Positions 1 to 9,753 of a stretch of DNA of 64,000 bases are shown here, piece after piece. Each line of letters starts with the position of its first letter. Positions within the stretch are counted from its first letter, which is position 1. A program made the position numbers and the translations under genes. Source of the DNA: Candidatus Poribacteria bacterium (GTDB taxonomy: Bacteria > Poribacteria > WGA-4E > GCA-2687025). The notes under the pieces were generated by a model. It saw nothing but the letters and a program-made list of their open reading frames with translations. It made no database searches and had not been told where the DNA came from. The DNA lies in assembly GCA_026004875.1 (NCBI GenBank), contig BPJZ01000003.1, positions 1 through 64,000 on the forward strand, read 5' to 3'.

Positions 1-1332
1 GGCACCGGATGAAACTCGATCCCTTGGATAAAAGTACCTAGCTGAATGATCTCTTGACGCGCCCGCATCAAGTTAGAAGCCTTCATCGGGGCACCCGGCT
101 TGATGTCGAACCGCTCCAGCTCCCGCCGGACAACGTACTCCTTGGTTTTTTGGAGCCCCCTCGATCCGCACCTCCCCGATGTGGATCGTGCTGCCCTCCC
201 GGATGTGCAGTCGGGCGCGGACCGTCTCGCTCGCCGTGTCCTGATCCAGCTCGTCGTGAACGTTTGCTAGGATGTTCCCTCGGTTGCCATAAAGCTCCTG
301 CACCCGGAGCAGGTCCTCGCGATAGGTCGTTGCGTTGAACACGTCCCCCGGTTCCAACCGGAGCACCTCGCGCACCTGTTCTTCGGTGATCTCCGGGTTG
401 GGGTCCTCGATCTGAATCTCGTACCCCTCAAAGACAAACTGAGGCCCTTCGTAAATGTGGAAGGTGACCACCATGCCGGTTCCGGTCTCGTCCAGCTCGG
501 CCCCGCTTATCTAAGACCTTTGCGTTGAGACAGCCAATATCGTGGTACGCTGCGAGGATGAAGTTGGGGTCGTCCTGAAAGGTCCGGGTCGTCAAAGCGC
601 TTTCCTTTTCGGGTTTGAACCGCCTTCCGGAGGTCCTTATCGCTCAGGAGCGCGTTCCCCTCAAACCGGACCTCGCGCACTTTGACCCGCTCCCCTTCGG
701 TGATGCGGAACCGAATGCGGACGGCGTCGTTCCCCTGGCTGTCGGTCGTCCGTTCCGTCTCCGGCTCCACTTTGGCAAAGTAGAACCCTTCCTTGCGGTA
801 CCGTTCGAGAAGGTTCTGCTGGGTGCGCCAGAGCTCGTAGTCGCTGAACCGCTCCCCGTCCTTAAGCGTGAAGGCCTCGCGGAGCTTCTTATAGCTCAGC
901 TCTTTGTTCCCGATCAGTTCGATCTCGCCCAAGACGATCGGGTACTCCCGAATCAGGAAGGTGACCCGGAGGCCGCCTCCTTCAGCGGGGGTCACGTCTA
1001 CCTGAATGTCCTCAAACGGCCCGTAGTCGGCATAGATGCGACGGATGTCCTCGGAGAGCTTGACGTTGTCAATCTCTTCGCCGATCCGGGTCTGAAAATA
1101 GGCGTTCTGTCGGAACAGCCCCTCAATGAGGGGCGTCTAGGTTCTCCGTCCCTTGGACGCGCACCTCGACGACGGTCAGCGAATCCGGAGCCGCGGTCTG
1201 CTTGGAGCTGGCGCTCTCGGGGGGACGTTGAGCGTTGGCGGCCCTCTCCCCCGACTCCTGTCCTAAAGCGACCACTCCCCCCAGAAGAAGAAACCAGAAA
1301 AGAGCCCACCATCGTCGAGCAAAGCCGTCCAT
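1..1332 (-). CDS. bamA: BamA outer-membrane assembly protein, N-terminal part, frame broken four times
   Basis: Central subunit of the machine that folds beta-barrel proteins into the outer membrane. The ATG at 1332 sits behind AAGGAGG and opens a signal peptide (MDGFARRWW, then hydrophobic FWFLLLGGVVAL, cleavage near ALGQ). Five POTRA-type repeats follow, starting around VVEVRVQGTENL, LGEIELIGNKEL, VREVRFEGNALL, FEGYEIQIEDPN and IGEVRIEG; five is the count of classical BamA. The barrel lies beyond the window edge. The frame has to be re-entered near 1137, 580, 500 and 148. Each time, dropping one base restores a conserved reading (for example KTKEYVVRREL after the A6 run). An essential gene with four identical-type breaks suggests insertion errors rather than decay. 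TamA is less likely given five POTRAs. Confidence 0.85.
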
Positions 1333-1468
1333 CGGTCTTTGTCTTTCCTCCTTACGTTGGGCCCAACTAGGGGCTGGCGAGCCTTTCTTCCATGGGCACG
1401 CCCTGGCCACCTCTCGGCCCTCCGAAGCTCCAAACGTCTCCGCCGGAGCACCTGTTGACGCAGGAATG

Positions 1469-3907
1469 TTAGCCGATGGCGATCTGGGAAGGCTCCACCT
1501 CGACCCGAAAGGCGTCGTTTTCCCGTCGTACAATCAGGGTGGCGCCGGGCTCGTGGCGGCGCTGGAGCAGCTCCTCAGCGAGCAGGTCCTCCACGTGCCG
1601 CTGAATCATTCGCCGGAGCTTTCGCGCTCCAGAGTGGACGTCCCATCCCATCTCCAGAAGCAGCTCCCGCGCCTCCGGTTCCACCAGTAGGCTGTAGCCC
1701 TGCTCTAAGAGCCGGTCGCGCACCTCGTTGAGCATCAAGTCGAGGATCTGTCCCAACTGCGCCCGTTCCAGGGGACGGAAGACGACGATCTCGTCGATCC
1801 GGTTGAGGAACTCCGGTCGGAACACCCGGTGCAGCTCGTTGGTGATCCGGTCCCGCATGGACTCGTATTCCACTCCGGTTTCTCGTCCTCCAAAGCCTAA
1901 CGATCGCCGGGCGGTGATGTCGCCCGTGCCGACGTTGGAGGTCATGATCAGCAGCGTGTTCTTGAAGTCCACCGTGTTCCCCAGCGAGTCGGTCATCCGT
2001 CCGTCCTCCAGGACCTGGAGGAGGATGTTCCAGACGTCCGGATGGGCCTTTTCGATCTCGTCCAAGAGGACCACCGAATAGGGCCGCCGTCGTACCCGTT
2101 CGGTCAGGTCGCCCCCTTCCAGATAACCGACGTATCCCGGCGGGGCACCGGTCAACCGCGAGACGGCGAACCGCTCCATGAACTCGGACATGTCCACGCG
2201 GATCAAGGCGTCGGCGCTGTCAAAGAGCAGTTCGGCCAGTTGGGTCGCCAGATGGGTCTTGCCGACCCCCGTCGGGCCGACAAAGAGAAAGGAACCGATC
2301 GGGCGGTTGGGATTCTTCATCCCGGCCCGCGAACGACGGATAGCTCGCGCGACCAGCTCAACCGCCTCGTCTTGGCCGATCACCCGCTGTTTCAGCTCCT
2401 CGGCCAAGTGGAGCACCTTTTCCGATTCGTCTTGTTGGAGACGTCGGACCGGGATTCCGGTCCACCGGGCGACCACTTCGGCGATGTCGTCGGCGGTGAC
2501 GCGGAGCCCTTCCTCTTTGAGCTTTTCGCGGAGCGCTTTGGCCCGCTCTTCGAGCTCCTTGAGGCGCTCTTCGAGGCTTCCGTCTGTTGGGTTCTGTTCC
2601 AGCTCCAGGCGCAGAGCGGCGGTCTCCTGCTCCACGTCGCGCAGCTCCTCCTCCAGCGCTCGGAAGGAGGGGGAGCGGTTGAACTGGCGCAGCCGCACCA
2701 AGGAACCGGCCTCATCCATGACGTCGATCGCCTTATCGGGCAAAAAGCGGTCCTGAATGTACCGGTTGGAGAGCTTGACCGCTGCCCGGAGCGCCTCGTC
2801 CTCGTAGCTCAGGTGGTGGTGCTCTTCGTAACGCGGTCGGAGGCCGTTCAGAATCGCGATCGACTCCTCCTCAGAGGGCGGCTCAACGATGACCGGTTGG
2901 AAGCGGCGCTCCAGTGCCCCGTCGCGTTCGATGTGTTTCCGATACTCTGAGAGCGTTGTCGCGCCGATGCACTGAATCTCTCCGCGGGCCAGGGCCGGTT
3001 TGAGCATGTTGGCCGCACTGACGGCCCCCTCGGCCGCCCCCGTGCCGATCAGCGTGTGCAGCTCGTCAATGAAGAGGATCACGTTATTGAGCTGCCGGAT
3101 TTCGTTCATGATCGCCTTGAGGCGCTCTTCAAACTGGCCTCGGTACTTGGTCCCGGCGACCAGCGCTCCCAGGTCTAGCGCCAGCAAGCGCCGGTTGGCC
3201 AGCATCGCCGGCACCCGTCCGGCGACGATCTCCTGAGCCAGTCCCTCGACGATCGCCGTCTTTCCAACGCCCGGCTCACCGATCAGCACGGGATTGTTCT
3301 TCATTCGTCGCAGGAGAATTTGGACGACACGGTCCAGTTCCTTAGTCCGACCGATCAGCGGATCCAGCTTTCCTTCTTGGGCTTGGCGGGTTAGGTCCCG
3401 ACTGAACTGCTCCAGCAGCGACTCGTTCTCGCGCTTGGAGCTGCTTTCGGCCGTGCGTTGGGGCTCGCGGGTTTCGTTCCACTCAGCGATGACACGGCGC
3501 AGGTCGGCCAGGGCGACGTTCAGGTTGGTCAACACTCCAGCGGCGATCCCTCGGCCCTCTCGAAGCAGCCCTAAAAGCAGATGCTCCGTGTCCACCAGTG
3601 GGGCTTTAAAGTAGCGAGCCTCCTCCGCAGAGAGCCGCATCACCTCTTGAATTCGATAGGTGTAGTCCAGGCGACCGGTATAGTACGGGTTCTTGGGGCG
3701 GTGGGACATCAGCACGTGGAGCTGGTCCAACACCTCGTCGGGGTTGACGCCGACCTCCTGCAACAGCCGGAACGCCTTCCCCTCTCGATCCCGCAGCAGA
3801 GCGAGCAGGAGATGTTCGGTGTCCACCTGGGTGTGATGGAGCTGGGAGGCCTCTTTATAGGCCGCTCCTAAGATTCGCCGCACGCTCTCCGTATACCGAT
3901 CCGCCAT
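1469..3907 (-). CDS. clpC: ClpC-type AAA+ unfoldase of the Clp protease
   Basis: ATP-driven hexameric unfoldase that feeds proteins to ClpP. The 812 residues show the full ClpC plan: two N-terminal Clp repeats (about 1-145, each with VDTEHLLL), first AAA+ module with Walker A GEPGVGKT (210-217) and Walker [10 protein letters not shown] (277-285), a charged coiled-coil middle domain (about 415-470), and a second AAA+ module with GPTGVGKT (544-551) and [11 protein letters not shown]. The middle domain and N repeats separate it from ClpA and ClpX. It stands alone: no ctsR, mcsA, mcsB or clpP is next to it. A promoter candidate lies at 4018-4047, so it is probably transcribed apart from the ilvE gene upstream; bamA follows after 136 bases. 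Confidence 0.96.
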   Translation of the reverse strand: MADRYTESVRRILGAAYKEASQLHHTQVDTEHLLLALLRDREGKAFRLLQEVGVNPDEVLDQLHVLMSHRPKNPYYTGRLDYTYRIQEVMRLSAEEARYFKAPLVDTEHLLLGLLREGRGIAAGVLTNLNVALADLRRVIAEWNETREPQRTAESSSKRENESLLEQFSRDLTRQAQEGKLDPLIGRTKELDRVVQILLRRMKNNPVLIGEPGVGKTAIVEGLAQEIVAGRVPAMLANRRLLALDLGALVAGTKYRGQFEERLKAIMNEIRQLNNVILFIDELHTLIGTGAAEGAVSAANMLKPALARGEIQCIGATTLSEYRKHIERDGALERRFQPVIVEPPSEEESIAILNGLRPRYEEHHHLSYEDEALRAAVKLSNRYIQDRFLPDKAIDVMDEAGSLVRLRQFNRSPSFRALEEELRDVEQETAALRLELEQNPTDGSLEERLKELEERAKALREKLKEEGLRVTADDIAEVVARWTGIPVRRLQQDESEKVLHLAEELKQRVIGQDEAVELVARAIRRSRAGMKNPNRPIGSFLFVGPTGVGKTHLATQLAELLFDSADALIRVDMSEFMERFAVSRLTGAPPGYVGYLEGGDLTERVRRRPYSVVLLDEIEKAHPDVWNILLQVLEDGRMTDSLGNTVDFKNTLLIMTSNVGTGDITARRSLGFGGRETGVEYESMRDRITNELHRVFRPEFLNRIDEIVVFRPLERAQLGQILDLMLNEVRDRLLEQGYSLLVEPEARELLLEMGWDVHSGARKLRRMIQRHVEDLLAEELLQRRHEPGATLIVRRENDAFRVEVEPSQIAIG

Positions 3908-4017
3908 AGGTGTTTCCGCCTCTCTTTGCCCGATGGCTCCGGCTCGTTCTGGACGCAGCGTTTCTGCTCGCGGTTACGCTCTTTTCGACGGTTCTGCTTG
4001 GTTTCCATCGTACCGTG

Positions 4018-4047
4018 AGTATAGACCCTCCTGGAAGGGAATGCCAG
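4018..4047 (-). promoter_or_regulatory. Candidate sigma-70 promoter for clpC
   Basis: On the minus strand CTGGCA (4047-4042), an 18-base spacer and TATACT (4023-4018) resemble -35 and -10 boxes. They lie about 110 bases ahead of the clpC ATG in the only sizeable gap between ilvE and clpC. No CIRCE-type or CtsR-type inverted repeat is visible here. Confidence 0.45.
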
Positions 4048-4071
4048 AACCGGGCAGCTACTTCGACCGGC

Positions 4072-4948
4072 TCATTCGGAATAGACCGGCGTTCCGGTGA
4101 CCTGGGTGAGCCGGTGAAACGCCTCCGTGAGCTGCTGGGTCACCGGTCCCGGCTTGCCGCTGCCGATCTTGCGACCGTCCACTCGAACGACGGGAATCAG
4201 CTCCGCCGCCGTGCCGGTCAGGAAGCACTCCTCGGCCGTATAAACCTCGTAACGGGTAAACAGCTCCTCGACGACCTGGAAGCCCTCCTCGCGGGCCAGC
4301 TCAATGACGACCTGCGCGGGTGATCCCCTCCAGAGCTCCAACGTAGGCGGGCGGGGTAACCAGCGTCCCCCGCCGATAAAGAAAGATGTTGGCGCCGGTG
4401 CCCTCCAGGACGTATCCGTTCCGGTCCACCATGAGGGCCTCGGCGTAGCCGCACAGCTCCCCTTCGATCTTAGCTAAGATGTTGTTCAAGTAGTTGAGCG
4501 ATTTCACTCGTGGGTCCAACGCGTCGGCGGCGTTGCGGCGCGTCGGAACGCTGATCAGCTCCAGCCCTTCCTCATAAAACCGGCTGGGATACAGCTCGAT
4601 CTGATCGGCGATGCAAAAGATCGTCGGGCGCGGGCACTTCTGAGGGGAGAGCCCCAGGTCTCCCACCCCACGGGTGACGACCAGGCGGACGTAGGCGTCG
4701 CGCAGCTGGTTCACCCGGATGGACTCCAGGACCACCTCGGCCATCTCGTCCATGGTCAGCGGGATCTCTAGCATGATGTACTTGGCCGAGGCGTAGAGCC
4801 GCTCCAGGTGCTCGTAGAGCTTGAAGACGCGGCCGTTGTAGGAGCGAATCCCTTCAAACACCCCATCGCCGTAAAGCAGTCCGTGATCGAACACGGAGAT
4901 CTTCGCTTCTTCTTTGGGGACGAACTTCCCGTTCAGATAAATCAACAT
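4072..4948 (-). CDS. ilvE: Branched-chain amino-acid aminotransferase (class IV), one frame break
   Basis: PLP enzyme of fold type IV that transfers amino groups to branched-chain 2-oxo acids, the last step of Ile/Val/Leu synthesis. The ATG at 4948 follows AGGAGG at normal spacing. Signature stretches are HGLLYGDGVFEGIR (about 22-35), the PLP lysine in DPRVKSLNYL (K149) and VLEGTGANIF. After EGITR the frame stops early; one extra base near 4313-4317 (in GCGCAG) separates it from the continuation QVVIELAREEGF, which runs through TAEECFLTGTAAELIPV to the end. D-amino-acid or aminodeoxychorismate-lyase relatives share the fold, but the KSLNYL and EECFLTGTAAE motifs fit IlvE best. It follows lolD by 49 bases. 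Confidence 0.9.
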
Positions 4949-4997
4949 GGATTTCCGGTGCCTCCTGTTTCCCCAAACGCGCCGGGCTGCCGCCCTT

Positions 4998-5708
4998 TTA
5001 CACCCATTGCCCCGGTTCGACAATCTGCCCGTCCACCAGCTCGACGATCCGATCGGCCCGCTTGGCCAGGGTGGGATTGTGGGTCACCAGGACGAACGTC
5101 TGGTGGGTGCGTTCTCGGAGATTCCAGATCAGATCGTGGATCGCCTCCCCCGTCTTTCGGTCCAGGTTCCCCGTCGGCTCGTCGGCCAGGACCACCTCCG
5201 GTTCGTTGACCAGCGCCCGGGCCAGCGCGACCCGCTGTCGTTCCCCGCCGGAGAGCTTGGTCGGCAGGTGGTTCTCCCGCTCCCCCAGTCCCACCGTCTC
5301 GAGGAGCTCCCGCGCGCGCCGGAACGCCTCCTCTCGCGGAGCACCCCCGATCAGCGCCGCCAAAGCAACGTTTTCAAGCGCCGTGAAATCGGGCAGCAGA
5401 TGATGAAACTGAAACACAAACCCGATCGAACGACACCGAAATCGGACCAACTCCTGATCGCTGAGCCTGGTGATCTCCAGGTCGCCGTAGGTGATCCGGC
5501 CGGAGTCGGGCCGATCCAGGCCGCCTAAAAGGTGCAACAGCGTGCTCTTCCCCGCGCCAGAAGGGCCGACGATCGCTAGAATCTCCCCCCGAACCGCCGA
5601 AAGCGTGACCCCTCGAAGGACGGCGATTTGAACCTCTCCATCCTGATAGGTTTTTACCAAATCTTCAACGCGGAGGAAAGCCGCCTGTGGGCGTGGGGAG
5701 TTACTCAT
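4998..5708 (-). CDS. lolD: LolD-type ABC ATPase for lipoprotein release
   Basis: ATP-binding subunit that powers removal of lipoproteins from the inner membrane for delivery to the outer membrane. The start is taken at the ATG at 5708, which overlaps the stop of the permease gene by eight bases (ATGAGTAA); an in-frame ATG five codons earlier lies deeper inside that gene. In 236 residues it has Walker A GPSGAGKST (48-56), the Q-loop in FVFQFHHLLPDFTALENV, signature LSGGERQRVALARAL (about 152-166) and Walker B VVLADEPTGNLD (about 172-183), all typical of the LolD/MacB/FtsE group. Pairing with the LolC/E-like permease next door makes Lol the best reading; a MacB-type exporter is the alternative. 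Confidence 0.9.
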   Translation of the reverse strand: MSNSPRPQAAFLRVEDLVKTYQDGEVQIAVLRGVTLSAVRGEILAIVGPSGAGKSTLLHLLGGLDRPDSGRITYGDLEITRLSDQELVRFRCRSIGFVFQFHHLLPDFTALENVALAALIGGAPREEAFRRARELLETVGLGERENHLPTKLSGGERQRVALARALVNEPEVVLADEPTGNLDRKTGEAIHDLIWNLRERTHQTFVLVTHNPTLAKRADRIVELVDGQIVEPGQWV

Positions 5709-6954
5709 AGCGCAACGCCTCAACCGGTCGAAGCATCGCCGCCCGATAGGCCGGGTACAGCGTCGCTAACCAACAGACGAGAACGGTCAGCCCGTTGATC
5801 AAGCCGACGTAGACCGGGCTCACGTCCATGTGCACCTGATCCACCTGATAAACATCGCCGGGCAGTGGGATGCGCAACCAGTGCTCCAGCACCCAGCAGG
5901 TGGCGATTCCTATCGTCGTCCCCAGGATCGCCCCAACAACGCCGATCGTCGTCCCGTGGAGCATAAAGATGCGCAGGATGCTCCGGTTGGAGGCGCCCAT
6001 CGCCTTGAGGATGCCGATCTCACGGGTCTTCTCCCGAACCAGCATCACCAGCGTGATCGAAATGCTAAACGCGGCCACCACCACGCTGATCGCCAACACG
6101 GCAAAGCTCAACCGCTCCTCCAGCTCCAGGTAGACGAAGAAGGCACCGCGAATCTCCTTCCAGGTCTGGGGAAAGTACTCCAGGCCGTACCGTTGGAGAA
6201 TTTGGGCCTTGACCAGGTCGGCGTCTTCGAGGCTAGTGGTTCGAATCTCCACTTGGGTGACCGCTCCGCGCAGATCGAAGATCTCTTGGGCGTCTTCGAG
6301 GGAGATGTAGGCGACGCTGGCGTCGATCTCGTACAGGCCAGAGGTATAGGTCCCGACCACGACGAAGTTCCGAACGATCGGGATCACCTCGCCGCGCGGC
6401 CCCTCCCGGAAGTTAGAGAACACGACGATCGGGTCGCCGACGTTGACGTTGAGCCGTCGGGCCAGCTGTCGTCCCAGGATGATCCCCCCTTTGACCGTGT
6501 CCCCCTCGGGGAGCTTGCTCTTCCCGATCCGGAGGATGTCCGGGTCGTCAAAGACGATGCGGCCGCCCATGTAGTCGGCTAAGTTGGTCACTCGTGGGGC
6601 GCGCTCTGGGTCCACGCCGTAGATGCGCGCTCCGTAGCGGCGACGTTTGTCCTGGCGGTTCTGAAGCAGCGCGTCGCTCATCACCACCGGCGCCGCTGCT
6701 ACAACGTGAGGCATCTCCTCAACGGTCTGAAGAAACGCCTCGTAATCGTCGAAAAGGCCCCGCTTAAGCACGGTCAGATGGGGCTCTGATCCCAGCAGTC
6801 GGTCTCGGATCGTCTGCTGAAACCCGCGAAAGCCGGAGATCACGACGATCACCAGCCAGATTCCCAGCACGATTCCGACCGTGGACATCACCGTTTGGAA
6901 CGGCTTGGACCGGAGATAGCGCAGGCCGACGAACCGTTCGAATTCGCCGCTCAT
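5701..6954 (-). CDS. LolC/LolE-family lipoprotein-releasing permease
   Basis: Inner-membrane partner of LolD, 417 residues. An N-terminal membrane helix (about 22-42, STVGIVLGIWLVIVVISG) is followed by a large periplasmic MacB-like domain (about 45-275) and three C-terminal helices, the first at about 284-306 leading into the coupling motif VREKTREIGILKAMGAS. That architecture is shared by LolC, LolE and MacB. Only one permease gene is present, so the complex may be a homodimer, as described for single-permease LolF-type systems, unless a second gene lies elsewhere. It overlaps lysS by four bases (ATGA) and lolD by eight. Confidence 0.9.
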   Translation of the reverse strand: MSGEFERFVGLRYLRSKPFQTVMSTVGIVLGIWLVIVVISGFRGFQQTIRDRLLGSEPHLTVLKRGLFDDYEAFLQTVEEMPHVVAAAPVVMSDALLQNRQDKRRRYGARIYGVDPERAPRVTNLADYMGGRIVFDDPDILRIGKSKLPEGDTVKGGIILGRQLARRLNVNVGDPIVVFSNFREGPRGEVIPIVRNFVVVGTYTSGLYEIDASVAYISLEDAQEIFDLRGAVTQVEIRTTSLEDADLVKAQILQRYGLEYFPQTWKEIRGAFFVYLELEERLSFAVLAISVVVAAFSISITLVMLVREKTREIGILKAMGASNRSILRIFMLHGTTIGVVGAILGTTIGIATCWVLEHWLRIPLPGDVYQVDQVHMDVSPVYVGLINGLTVLVCWLATLYPAYRAAMLRPVEALRYE

Positions 6955-8429
6955 GATTCGGGTCGCAGTTGAGGAAACAGAATGACGTCGCGGATTGAAG
7001 GCATGTCGGTCATCACCATGACCAGCCGGTCGATGCCGATCCCCAGCCCTCCGGTGGGGGGCATGCCGTACTCCAGGGCCCGAAGATAGTCCTCATCGAG
7101 GGGTTGGGCCTCTTCATCTCCGGCGCGGCGTCGCGCCATCTGGGCTTCAAATCGCTTCCGTTGGTCGTCCGGATCGTTCAGCTCGCTAAAGGCGTTGCCG
7201 ATCTCCATGCCGGCGACATAGGGTTCAAACCGCTCAACAAACCGCTGGTCTCCGCGCTTCTTTTTGGCCAACGGGGAGACCTCCAACGGGTAGTCGTACA
7301 CGATCGTCGGCTGGACGAGGGTCTTCTCGACCGTCTCTTCAAAGAGTTGGGCCACCAACGATCCCCATTCGGTCTCCAGGTCCTCCTCCGGAAGGCCGCG
7401 CTCCAGGAGAAGCTTTCGCAGTCCGGCGACGTCCTGGGCGAGCACGTCGATGCCGGTCGTTTGGCGGATCGCCTCGACCATCGAGATGCGTCGCCAAGGG
7501 CGGGCGAAGTTGAGCTTCTGGCCTTGGAACTCCACCTCGGTCGTCCCGTGGACCGCAAGGGCGACCTGTTCGAGCATCTCTTCGGTCAGGTCCATCATCC
7601 GTTCGTAGTCGGCGTAGGCCTCGTAGCACTCCATCAGGGTGAACTCGGGATTGTGAAACCGGTCGATCCCTTCGTTCCGGAAGTCGCGGGAGAACTCGTA
7701 GACGCGCTCAAAGCCACCAACGATCAACCGCTTCAGGTAAAGCTCGTTGGAGATGCGCAGGTAAAAGGTCGCGTCCAAGGCGTGGTGGTGGGTGGTGAAC
7801 GGGCGGGCGTTCGCCCCGCCGTAGAGGGGTTGGAGAATCGGCGTCTCCACCTCTAAATAGCCCCGCCGGTTGAGGAACTCCCGAATGGTCTGGACGATCA
7901 GGGTGCGTTTCCGGAACACCTCCCGGACGTGTGGGTTGACGATCAGGTCCAGATATCGCTGGCGGTATCGAGTTTCCACGTCGGTCAGGCCGTGCCACTT
8001 CTCCGGCAGCGGTCGGAGCGCCTTGGCGAGCAGCTGATAAGACTCCACCTCGACGGTCAGCTCGCCGGTACGGGTGCGAAAAACCTTGCCTTCCACGCCG
8101 AGGATGTCCCCGATGTCCAGCAGTCGGCGAAAGGTCTCGTAGTCCTCTTGGCCGAGGACGTTCCGGCGCAGGTAAATTTGGATCCGTCCGGTCTCGTCCT
8201 GAAGGTGGGCAAAGGAGCTGCCTCCGTGAATCCGGCGGGTCATGATCCGTCCAGCGATCCGGACGCGCGGCTCGCCAAGAATTGCCGTATAGTCGCCGTA
8301 CTCCCGGTGGAGGTCAGCGGCGCGATGGGTCGGGTCGAACGAATAAGGATAGGGGTCTATGTTCCGGCGGCGAAGCTCCTGGAGGGCCTGGCGGCGCTGG
8401 GCGATCAGTTGGTTAGTCTCTTCGCTCAC
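6951..8429 (-). CDS. lysS: Lysyl-tRNA synthetase, class II
   Basis: Charges tRNA-Lys with lysine in the cytoplasm. I chose the GTG at 8429, which follows AGGAGAAGG and gives the usual opening SEETNQLIAQRR; a GTG 18 codons upstream has no ribosome site. The OB-fold anticodon domain (about 50-150, RVRIAGRIMTRR) precedes the class II core with motif 2 region FRNEGIDRFHNPEFTLMECY and motif 3 GGLGIGIDRLVMVMTD near the C terminus. Length (492) is normal for LysRS. It is the first gene of a lysS-permease-lolD block and overlaps the permease by four bases. Confidence 0.97.
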   Translation of the reverse strand: MSEETNQLIAQRRQALQELRRRNIDPYPYSFDPTHRAADLHREYGDYTAILGEPRVRIAGRIMTRRIHGGSSFAHLQDETGRIQIYLRRNVLGQEDYETFRRLLDIGDILGVEGKVFRTRTGELTVEVESYQLLAKALRPLPEKWHGLTDVETRYRQRYLDLIVNPHVREVFRKRTLIVQTIREFLNRRGYLEVETPILQPLYGGANARPFTTHHHALDATFYLRISNELYLKRLIVGGFERVYEFSRDFRNEGIDRFHNPEFTLMECYEAYADYERMMDLTEEMLEQVALAVHGTTEVEFQGQKLNFARPWRRISMVEAIRQTTGIDVLAQDVAGLRKLLLERGLPEEDLETEWGSLVAQLFEETVEKTLVQPTIVYDYPLEVSPLAKKKRGDQRFVERFEPYVAGMEIGNAFSELNDPDDQRKRFEAQMARRRAGDEEAQPLDEDYLRALEYGMPPTGGLGIGIDRLVMVMTDMPSIRDVILFPQLRPES

Positions 8430-8766
8430 GTCGTTGGGTCCTTCTCCTGGAGCGGTTTGCGGGATTCTCGGGTTCGTTTGCACGTACCGGATAGTATCGG
8501 AGGAGCTTCTTGGGAGGCAAGCTGGAGCGGTCGTGGAGCCGAACGGTCAATCCCTGCTGGTTCTCCGGCCCGAACGTCGTCCGACGCCATTGGGGCCTCT
8601 GCCTTCGGTCGCTGGGTCTTCTCGGTGGGGATCGCTGCTCAACGGCTTTTACCCCTCATTTTCGTTTTCAGTTCTTGTGGGTTTCTCGGCTACTATTCGC
8701 AAAAGAAAAAGGGATCTGCTCATCCGATCAGCTCGGTTTCTGCCTCTAGAAGGGAGAGGATCGCCG
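8430..8766. promoter_or_regulatory. Divergent intergenic region between lysS and the dehydrogenase gene
   Basis: About 340 bases without a gene, serving two outward-facing operons. For lysS, TTGCCT (8520-8515), an 18-base spacer and TACTAT (8496-8491) on the minus strand make a plausible promoter. For the plus-strand operon a TACTAT near 8692-8697 could be a -10 box but lacks a good -35 partner. The stretch near 8640-8720 is clearly more AT-rich than the surroundings. I see no tRNA, T-box or riboswitch fold. Confidence 0.4.
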
Positions 8767-9753
8767 GTGAAGCCGACGATTTACGTAACCCGCCGTCTTC
8801 CTCAACCCGCCTTGGACCGACTCGCTGAAGTCTTCGATGTGGAGGTCAACCCCGAGGATCGGGTTCTGACCAAGGAGGAGATCATCGCTCACGTCCGGGG
8901 GAAGGACGCCCTCCTGTGCCTGCTGACCGATACCATTGATGCAGAGGTTCTAGACGCTGAACCGAGCTTGAAAGTGGTCTCTAACTACGCTGTCGGCTAC
9001 AACAACATTGATGTGGCCGCCGCGACCGAGCGGGGTATCCCGGTCACCAACACTCCGGGCGTGCTGACGGAGACGACCGCCGATCTGACCTTTGCGCTGA
9101 TTCTGGCCGTTGCTCGCCGAGTGGTCGAGGGGGACCGGATCATGCGGGCCGGCGAATTTCCCGGCTGGGGACCGATGTACCTTCTGGGCCACGACGTTTA
9201 CGGAAAGACGTTGGGAATCGTCGGCATGGGACGAATCGGGGCGGCGGTGGCGCGCCGGGCCAAGGGCTTTGGGATGCGGATCCTTTATACCAGTCGGAGC
9301 CCAAAGCCGGAGCTGGACGTGGCCTTGGGCGCTGAGCGCGTTCCGCTGGAGACGCTGCTGAAGGAGAGCGACTTCGTCTCGATTCACGTTCCTCTGACGG
9401 AGGAGACCCACCATCTGATCGGAGAGCGAGAGCTCCGCTTGATGAAGCGGACGGCTTATCTGATCAACACGGCACGGGGGCCGGTCGTAGACGAGGCGGC
9501 ATTGGTCCGAGCGCTGCGGGAGGGGGTGATCGCCGGAGCGGGACTGGACGTTTATGAGCGAGAACCGGCGATGGAGCCCGGTCTTGCCGAGCTTCCAAAC
9601 GCGGTGTTGCTTCCTCACGTTGGCAGCGCCACCGTCGAAACTCGAACCGCTATGGGAGTGCTGGCCGCCGAGAACGCTATTGCGGTCATTCAGGGGCGAC
9701 GCCCCCCGCACCTCGTCAACCCGGAGGTCTGGGAGCGGAGGAGAGGACGATGA
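8767..9753 (+). CDS. D-2-hydroxyacid dehydrogenase (glyoxylate/hydroxypyruvate reductase type)
   Basis: NAD(P)H-dependent reductase of 2-oxo acids. The GTG at 8767 follows AGAAGGGAGAGG and gives the standard opening KPTIYVTRRLP; upstream in-frame codons are unsupported. In 328 residues: Rossmann loop GIVGMGRIG (about 150-158), catalytic Arg in NTARGPVVDE (R237), Glu in DVYEREP (about 264) and His in LLPHVGSAT (H284). TSR after the second Rossmann strand suggests NADPH, as in GyaR-type glyoxylate reductases. It leads an operon with an oxidoreductase (ATGA overlap) and kdsB, so a role on a sugar-acid substrate instead of glyoxylate is possible. Confidence 0.9.
   Translation: MKPTIYVTRRLPQPALDRLAEVFDVEVNPEDRVLTKEEIIAHVRGKDALLCLLTDTIDAEVLDAEPSLKVVSNYAVGYNNIDVAAATERGIPVTNTPGVLTETTADLTFALILAVARRVVEGDRIMRAGEFPGWGPMYLLGHDVYGKTLGIVGMGRIGAAVARRAKGFGMRILYTSRSPKPELDVALGAERVPLETLLKESDFVSIHVPLTEETHHLIGERELRLMKRTAYLINTARGPVVDEAALVRALREGVIAGAGLDVYEREPAMEPGLAELPNAVLLPHVGSATVETRTAMGVLAAENAIAVIQGRRPPHLVNPEVWERRRGR

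Noticed and set aside
565-590. prfB-like programmed +1 frameshift (CTT T) in bamA
   Set aside because: The CTT-T resembles the release-factor 2 slip site, but there is no following stop codon in position or upstream Shine-Dalgarno stimulator, and the other breaks have different contexts.
2042-2950. 302-codon open frame on the plus strand inside clpC
   Set aside because: It is antisense to a fully conserved ClpC; the frame stays open only because of GC-rich codon bias and its product has no recognisable domain.
3908-4071. CIRCE or CtsR heat-shock operator before clpC
   Set aside because: No TTAGCACTC-N9-GAGTGCTAA or heptad GGTCAAA repeats; only a plain sigma-70-like promoter is seen.
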